Positions 6,825 through 10,387 of a stretch of 10,387 nucleotides of DNA are shown in pieces (the stretch's first letter is position 1; every line of letters begins with the position of its first letter). The DNA is from Betaproteobacteria bacterium (GTDB taxonomy: Bacteria; Pseudomonadota; Gammaproteobacteria; Burkholderiales; Burkholderiaceae_D), in the NCBI GenBank assembly GCA_015655165.1, contig JAATFN010000110.1, positions 1-10,387 of the forward strand, read 5' to 3'. A program made the position numbers and the translations under genes. The notes under the pieces are model-generated. The model saw only the letters and a list, made by a program, of their open reading frames with translations, ran no database searches and had not been told where the DNA came from.

Positions 6825-6897
6825 GCATTATCTCTACGCGATTAATTAAGTCTGATTCTCTATAAAGAAGACATATTTTGAAAGATTAGAACGTCTC

Positions 6898-8127
6898 ATG
6901 AGTAACAAAAATCTAGCTGTTGCGGTGGATTCTTTTCCTTTGGAAAAACATAGCAAATCTTGGGTTATTTATTTGTCATTGGCTATTGTCACTATGAGTT
7001 TTACTGCAACAGGACCTGTTGCAATCATCATTGCGGCAGCCAGGGAAGGAGGACTTTCCCAGGCCGAGTTATCTTCATGGTTATTTGCCGTATTTTTTAT
7101 TAATGGCGTGATCAGTATTGTGTTGAGTTGGTGGACAAAACAGCCATTGGCATTTTTATGGACCATTCCGGGTACGATTCTAGCCGCGCCAGTCATTGCG
7201 CGTTATGGACTGGATGCTGTTGCCGGTGTCTATCTTGTGTGTGCCGGGATACTGGTGATTCTGGGCGTAACCAAATTGATTGTGATATTGGATCGCTTGG
7301 TTCCAGCGCCGGTTGTGATGGGGATGATTAGTGCATTATTTGTTAAATACACAGCTGCAATTGCACATGCAACACTGAGTTCCCCTGTTTTGGGGGGGAT
7401 CATGCTTTGCAGTTATTTCTTGTTGTTGCGTTTGGAAAAAAGTAGGGGATACAGTGTGATGCCACCAATTCTGGGGGCACTGCTAGCTGGTGGTGTAACA
7501 TTGTTTGTCACAGGCATCTCTTGGCCATCCGGGCATTCATATGACGTGATAGCGTTGCCTGCTGTGATTCGGCCAGTTTTTAATATGCAGGCTATTATCG
7601 AGTTATCGATACCGTTACTGGTGACGATCCTGTTTGTACAAAATGCACAAGGATTGGCTGTGCTACGTGAAGTAGGGTATCGCCCTTCATCGCGTCTTGT
7701 CACCATAACGAGTGGTATTTTTACCGCTGTATGTGCACCATTTGGGGCATGTCCTTCTGTTTTGGCGGGCCCTTCAAATGCGATTCTGGTGTCGGCCGGA
7801 AGTTATGGGAAACATTATATCGCCGGAATTATTGCCGGTATTTTTTGTATCATTGCAGGCATCTTTGCCAATGGATTTACGCATCTTGTCATAGCGCTTC
7901 CGCCCGAATATATTGCAATTCTGGCTGGATTGGCAATGTTAATCGTGTTGGAAAAGTCGTTTAAAAGTGCATTTTCATCGGCGTTGCCGTTGAGTGCGAC
8001 AGTGACTTTTGCGGTGACAATCAGTGACATCATGATTGCAGGGATTGGTGCGCCAGCATGGGGAATATTGATCGGTAGCATGCTGGCATTCCTTGTCGAA
8101 AAAAAACGGGATAGGGTATCAGTCTAA
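6898..8127 (+). CDS. benE: BenE-family benzoate:proton symporter
   Basis: Inner-membrane secondary transporter, 409 aa, close to the usual BenE length, with about eleven to twelve likely membrane segments. BenE proteins carry benzoate into the cytoplasm with protons. Family marks are IIAAAREGGLSQAELSSWLFA (44-64), PLAFLWTIPGTILAA (83-97), the conserved VQNAQGLAVLREVGYRP (247-263) and the APFGACPSVLAGPSNAIL turn (280-297). Classical members read roughly QNLPGxAVLRxxGY and APFGxxxxNLAAITAAI, so this is a divergent branch, and a different aromatic acid is possible. The ATG has only a weak purine stretch upstream. It is transcribed away from the ABC operon, and its stop overlaps the stop of the cytochrome gene by nine bases. 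It gives the cell a second, energy-cheap route for what may be the same substrate as the ABC importer. Confidence 0.85.
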   Translation: MSNKNLAVAVDSFPLEKHSKSWVIYLSLAIVTMSFTATGPVAIIIAAAREGGLSQAELSSWLFAVFFINGVISIVLSWWTKQPLAFLWTIPGTILAAPVIARYGLDAVAGVYLVCAGILVILGVTKLIVILDRLVPAPVVMGMISALFVKYTAAIAHATLSSPVLGGIMLCSYFLLLRLEKSRGYSVMPPILGALLAGGVTLFVTGISWPSGHSYDVIALPAVIRPVFNMQAIIELSIPLLVTILFVQNAQGLAVLREVGYRPSSRLVTITSGIFTAVCAPFGACPSVLAGPSNAILVSAGSYGKHYIAGIIAGIFCIIAGIFANGFTHLVIALPPEYIAILAGLAMLIVLEKSFKSAFSSALPLSATVTFAVTISDIMIAGIGAPAWGILIGSMLAFLVEKKRDRVSV

Positions 8128-9408
8128 TGGTGTTGCGCGATGGCGGTTCACATCGACTGTCGTCACATAGCCTGCCTCATTACTCCAGCTGTTTCTAATG
8201 TAGGAGACAACAGCTGCAATTTCCTCATCTGATAATAATTGTCCGAATGGAGGCATACCATAAGGACGGGGGTTCCCTTGTGTTGAGGGCGGGAAGCCGC
8301 CATGCAATACCGTTCTGATCGGGTTGTTCGGCACATCCATAGTAATGGAACGATTGTTGTTTAATGGCGGATAGGAGGGGGGGATGCCCTGGCCATTTGT
8401 CTGATGGCAGGCAATACAATATTTGCCATAGACAATTTTTCCTAACGACATTAATTGTTCTGCTTCTTTCGGATTGCCTGAGATGTGTTCGTTTGACGGG
8501 GTTACTGTTTTAGGAAGCGACTTCAAATATACCGCCATCGCGTTTACATCATCTGTCGACATATATTGCAAGCTGTTGCGCACGACCTCTGCCATTGGCC
8601 CAAAAGCCGTGCCATGAGGAGCTATGCCTGTTTTAAGTAGCGCAGTAATATCGGCAACATGCCATTCACCCAGACCTGCTTCTTTGTCGGAGGTCAACGA
8701 TGGTGCATACCAATTGGCAATCGGAATCAGGCCACCTGCAAGATTTGCGTCTTCCAGCCCACCTAAAGCATTGCGCGCTGTATGACAAGACGTACAGTGC
8801 CCCAACCCTTGGACCAGATAGGCACCACGGTTCCATTGTATGGTCTGGCTGCTGTTTGCACGATACACACCTGGTGTGAAATACAATATACGCCAGCCGG
8901 CCAGAAGAAACCGCATATTGTAGGGAAAGCGTAATTTATGCGTCTTGTTGACTTGGTTAACTGCCGGAATACCTTGTAAATAGGCAAACATGGCATCCGA
9001 ATCTGCGCGGGTGATTTTCGTGTATTCGGTAAAGGGAAACGCCGGATACAAGAATTCCCCGTCTTTGCCTTTACCATGGTGCAAGGCGCGCCAGAAGTCA
9101 TGTTTAGTCCAGTTGCCGATACCATTTACTTTGTCGGGTGTGATGTTGGGCGAATAGATGATGCCAAACGGCGTTTGAATACCGCGCCCGCCAGCATAAG
9201 GCTCGCTGCCGCGTTGTGTATGGCAGGCAATACAATCGCCGGCACGCACCAGATATTCCCCTTTTTTAAGGTACGCAGCCATATCGCTTATCGGTGCAGG
9301 TGGTGTAAAGGGTTCGTCAGTATCAATCAACTGTGTGATAAATAGAGATAACGTAACAGCAATAACGATTAACAGCAGCGCCAGGATTACTAACGTCGTG
9401 CGTTTCAT
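8119..9408 (-). CDS. Triheme c-type cytochrome, dehydrogenase cytochrome-subunit family (AdhB-like)
   Basis: Membrane-anchored periplasmic electron carrier, 429 aa. Numbering is from the outer ATG at 9411. Residues 5-28 form a hydrophobic signal-anchor. Three heme sites CxxCH are at 60-64 (CIACH), 206-210 (CTSCH) and 332-336 (CIACH). Likely axial methionines are Met273 (FGPMAEVV) for heme 2 and Met386 (YGMPPFG) for heme 3. At the heme 1 position the motif is LYPAFPFTEYTKI, with Phe where AdhB has Met (YPAMPY). Such subunits pass electrons from PQQ, flavin or molybdenum dehydrogenases to ubiquinone or an oxidase, but no dehydrogenase gene is visible. GGGAG at 9414-9418 is two bases from the first ATG and five from the second, so I chose 9408. 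It follows the c4-like gene by 12 bases and surely shares its transcript. The exact partner is unknown. Confidence 0.85.
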   Translation of the reverse strand: MKRTTLVILALLLIVIAVTLSLFITQLIDTDEPFTPPAPISDMAAYLKKGEYLVRAGDCIACHTQRGSEPYAGGRGIQTPFGIIYSPNITPDKVNGIGNWTKHDFWRALHHGKGKDGEFLYPAFPFTEYTKITRADSDAMFAYLQGIPAVNQVNKTHKLRFPYNMRFLLAGWRILYFTPGVYRANSSQTIQWNRGAYLVQGLGHCTSCHTARNALGGLEDANLAGGLIPIANWYAPSLTSDKEAGLGEWHVADITALLKTGIAPHGTAFGPMAEVVRNSLQYMSTDDVNAMAVYLKSLPKTVTPSNEHISGNPKEAEQLMSLGKIVYGKYCIACHQTNGQGIPPSYPPLNNNRSITMDVPNNPIRTVLHGGFPPSTQGNPRPYGMPPFGQLLSDEEIAAVVSYIRNSWSNEAGYVTTVDVNRHRATPLD

Positions 9409-9413
9409 CATGG

Positions 9414-9418
9414 CTCCC
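9414..9418 (-). promoter_or_regulatory. Shine-Dalgarno favouring the second ATG of the triheme cytochrome
   Basis: GGGAG on the minus strand is two bases before the ATG at 9411 and five before the ATG at 9408. The second spacing is normal. Confidence 0.5.
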
Positions 9419-9420
9419 GA

Positions 9421-10155
9421 TTAGTTGATGCTGCCACAAGACAGCGGCAGCATGGATGTTAATTGCGGTTCTGGTTTGCTATTGGCCGGTACGGGTTGTG
9501 AAGCCAACCAGCTGCTGACCGCATTGATATCTTCCAGCGACATATTGGCTGTTATGCGTGCCATGCAGTCAGGGGCGGCGGCCTTACGCGAGCCACTTTT
9601 CCATGAACCGAATTGTGCATTGAGATAGTCGCGTGGTAGACCAACGAGTCCTGGCAAAGAAGGAGAAATGCCGGTTAGTGTTTTACCGTGGCAGGCTATG
9701 CATGCCGGAATGTTTTTACTTTTATCGCCGGACAATGCGAGCGCTTTACCGCGTTCTAGAATGGCAGCCGGTGTGGTGACGGTTTGTGGGGGAGAATAGG
9801 GCGGGTTTTGTTGCGCGTAGAAGTGGGCAATTTCACGTAAATAATCGTCGGAGAGATTGTCCAGCAAGAAGGTCATCGCCGGATAGTGACGCTTCTGGTT
9901 TTTGAAATTGCGTAACTGGTTTAACAAATATTGTTCCGGTTTACCTGCAATGCGCGGGTAAAAGCCATTACTCGATGCCCGGCCATCGATACCGTGGCAA
10001 GTCGAGCATGCCGTCATACGCTGGGCAATGGTATCGGGAAGCCGGGTGTCGGCACATGCAGTGTTGATTGTCAGCAAGGCCGATAGGGCAATTAGGGGAC
10101 GCGTAAAGAGGCGACACCATGAGTTGGGTTTCAGAACAGGCATAGAAAGAGTCAT
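9421..10155 (-). CDS. Diheme cytochrome c, c4-like
   Basis: Periplasmic diheme electron carrier made of two class I cytochrome c domains. The frame is open back to an ATG at 10272, but the first 39 codons look non-coding and cover a palindrome. Starting at 10155 (244 aa) or 10143 (240 aa) gives a signal peptide: basic MPVLKPNSWCRLFTRP, a hydrophobic run PLIALSALLTI and cleavage after ACA. Neither start has a good Shine-Dalgarno. Counting from the 10272 ATG, heme motifs are CSTCH (89-93) and CIACH (191-195). Met133 in HYPAMTFLL is the likely axial ligand of heme 1, and Met237 (PDCMARI) or Met244 of heme 2. PRIAGKPEQYLLNQLRNFKN is typical of cytochrome c4. It sits 12 bases before the triheme gene, and the pair probably forms one electron-transfer chain toward a terminal oxidase. 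Function is firm at the family level only. Confidence 0.82.
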   Translation of the reverse strand: MTLSMPVLKPNSWCRLFTRPLIALSALLTINTACADTRLPDTIAQRMTACSTCHGIDGRASSNGFYPRIAGKPEQYLLNQLRNFKNQKRHYPAMTFLLDNLSDDYLREIAHFYAQQNPPYSPPQTVTTPAAILERGKALALSGDKSKNIPACIACHGKTLTGISPSLPGLVGLPRDYLNAQFGSWKSGSRKAAAPDCMARITANMSLEDINAVSSWLASQPVPANSKPEPQLTSMLPLSCGSIN

Positions 10156-10201
10156 CTTTATTAAAATTGATCTTGCTCGATTCTTGTCATATAGGGATAT
10201 G

Positions 10202-10215
10202 ACACAGCGCTGTGT
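10202..10215. promoter_or_regulatory. Perfect 14-base palindrome, candidate operator of the cytochrome pair
   Basis: ACACAGCGCTGTGT reads the same on both strands. It is 47 bases upstream of the 10155 start and just upstream of a leftward -10-like TATATG (10188-10193). If transcription starts near 10181, the palindrome would cover the -20 to -34 region, which suits a repressor. It does not match the FNR, CRP or other sites I know well. Confidence 0.4.
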
Positions 10216-10329
10216 TACCTGATACTTATTGTAATGGAGTCTGTACAAAATAGGGTTGGTTTCTCCGCACATGAGACTGCCAACACACGGGTTATCTAAA
10301 AATAGACAGATTTGTTTACTGCATGGTGC

Positions 10330-10358
10330 TTTTCATTCGACAGCTCTGCCGTTACAAT
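10330..10358 (+). promoter_or_regulatory. Probable promoter of the tRNA gene
   Basis: TTTTCA (10330-10335, four of six matches to TTGACA) and TACAAT (10353-10358, five of six to TATAAT) are 17 bases apart. The -10 ends ten bases before the tRNA, so the leader would be only a few bases long. Confidence 0.45.
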
Positions 10359-10368
10359 GGCGTCTTGT

Positions 10369-10387
10369 GCCTCCGTAGCTCAGTGGA
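10369..10387 (+). tRNA. tRNA gene, 5' end only (anticodon outside window)
   Basis: GCCTCCG (acceptor arm, 10369-10375), T8, A9, GCTC (D stem, 10378-10381) and AGTGGA (start of D loop) fit the first 19 bases of a tRNA exactly. The window then ends. AGTGGA would suit the AGTGGATAGAGC D arm common in arginine tRNAs, but the anticodon is not present, so the type is a guess. Confidence 0.8.

Larger units (their letters stand above)
6475..6897. other. Divergent control region between the ABC operon and benE
   Basis: This 423-base spacer is A+T-rich and must hold the promoters for the binding-protein operon (leftward) and benE (rightward). No regulator gene lies in it or beside it in the window. 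Visible elements, listed separately, are a TCTTAT/ATAAGA inverted repeat, a strong GGAGG before a two-codon ORF, a long A+T-rich inverted repeat, and the AATTTGATC repeat with a 12-base palindrome. A leftward TATACT (-10-like, at 6541-6546) has no good -35 partner, and neither has the rightward TATAAA at 6861-6866 (25 to 30 bases before benE). Weak -35 boxes point to promoters that need an activator. An 8-base tandem AAATATGG/AAATATGT lies at 6636-6651. Confidence 0.6.

Noticed and set aside
8763..9125. 120-codon minus-strand frame within the triheme cytochrome gene.
   Set aside because: It is a second frame of a gene with three intact heme motifs and shows no domain of its own.
10156..10272. 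N-terminal extension of the c4-like cytochrome to an ATG at 10272.
   Set aside because: It would bury the signal peptide about 55 residues inside the protein, has no Shine-Dalgarno, and covers a perfect palindrome; it looks like upstream DNA that is open by chance.
10369..10387. Integration (att) site of a mobile element at the tRNA gene.
   Set aside because: Only the 5' end of the tRNA is in the window and there is no integrase gene or repeated tRNA end to support it.

Overview
The window looks like part of a proteobacterial chromosome, most likely a betaproteobacterium of the Burkholderiales type. The reasons are the layout of a Liv-type ABC transporter next to a benzoate-CoA-ligase-family gene and an alpha/beta hydrolase, a BenE permease, and a c4-type plus multiheme cytochrome c pair. 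The taxon is an inference from gene content. Base composition is moderate, and the spacer at 6475-6897 is clearly richer in A+T than the genes.

Left part, minus strand (1-6474): an apparent seven-gene transcription unit. In transcription order it holds a periplasmic branched-chain-amino-acid-type binding protein, LivH and LivM permeases, LivF and LivG ATPases, an aromatic acid-CoA ligase, and the first 41 codons of an alpha/beta hydrolase cut by the window edge. The first five genes are packed with gaps of 1 to 20 bases or an overlap. The likely job is to import an aromatic carboxylate (benzoate or a relative) and trap it as a CoA thioester. A ring-cleaving (box-type) pathway may lie beyond the left edge, but no such gene is visible here.

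Centre (6475-6897): a 423-base divergent control region with no sure gene. It carries several symmetric elements, a repeated AATTTGATC motif, one extended -10 and two further -10-like sequences, and a strong Shine-Dalgarno in front of an ATG-AAT-TGA mini-ORF. To its right, on the plus strand, is a BenE-family benzoate:proton symporter (6898-8127). Two unrelated transporters for what may be the same substrate are thus fired from one spacer.

Right part, minus strand (8119-10155): two c-type cytochrome genes, a diheme c4-like protein followed by a triheme protein of the alcohol/gluconate dehydrogenase cytochrome-subunit family. No dehydrogenase lies with them. The triheme gene runs tail to tail into benE with a 9-base overlap. 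A perfect 14-base palindrome lies upstream of the pair. At the far right edge, on the plus strand, a tRNA gene begins and is cut off after 19 bases.

I see no insertion sequence, CRISPR array, phage gene or rRNA. The most unusual material is in the divergent spacer and in the orphan cytochrome pair; nothing here proves a wholly new system.
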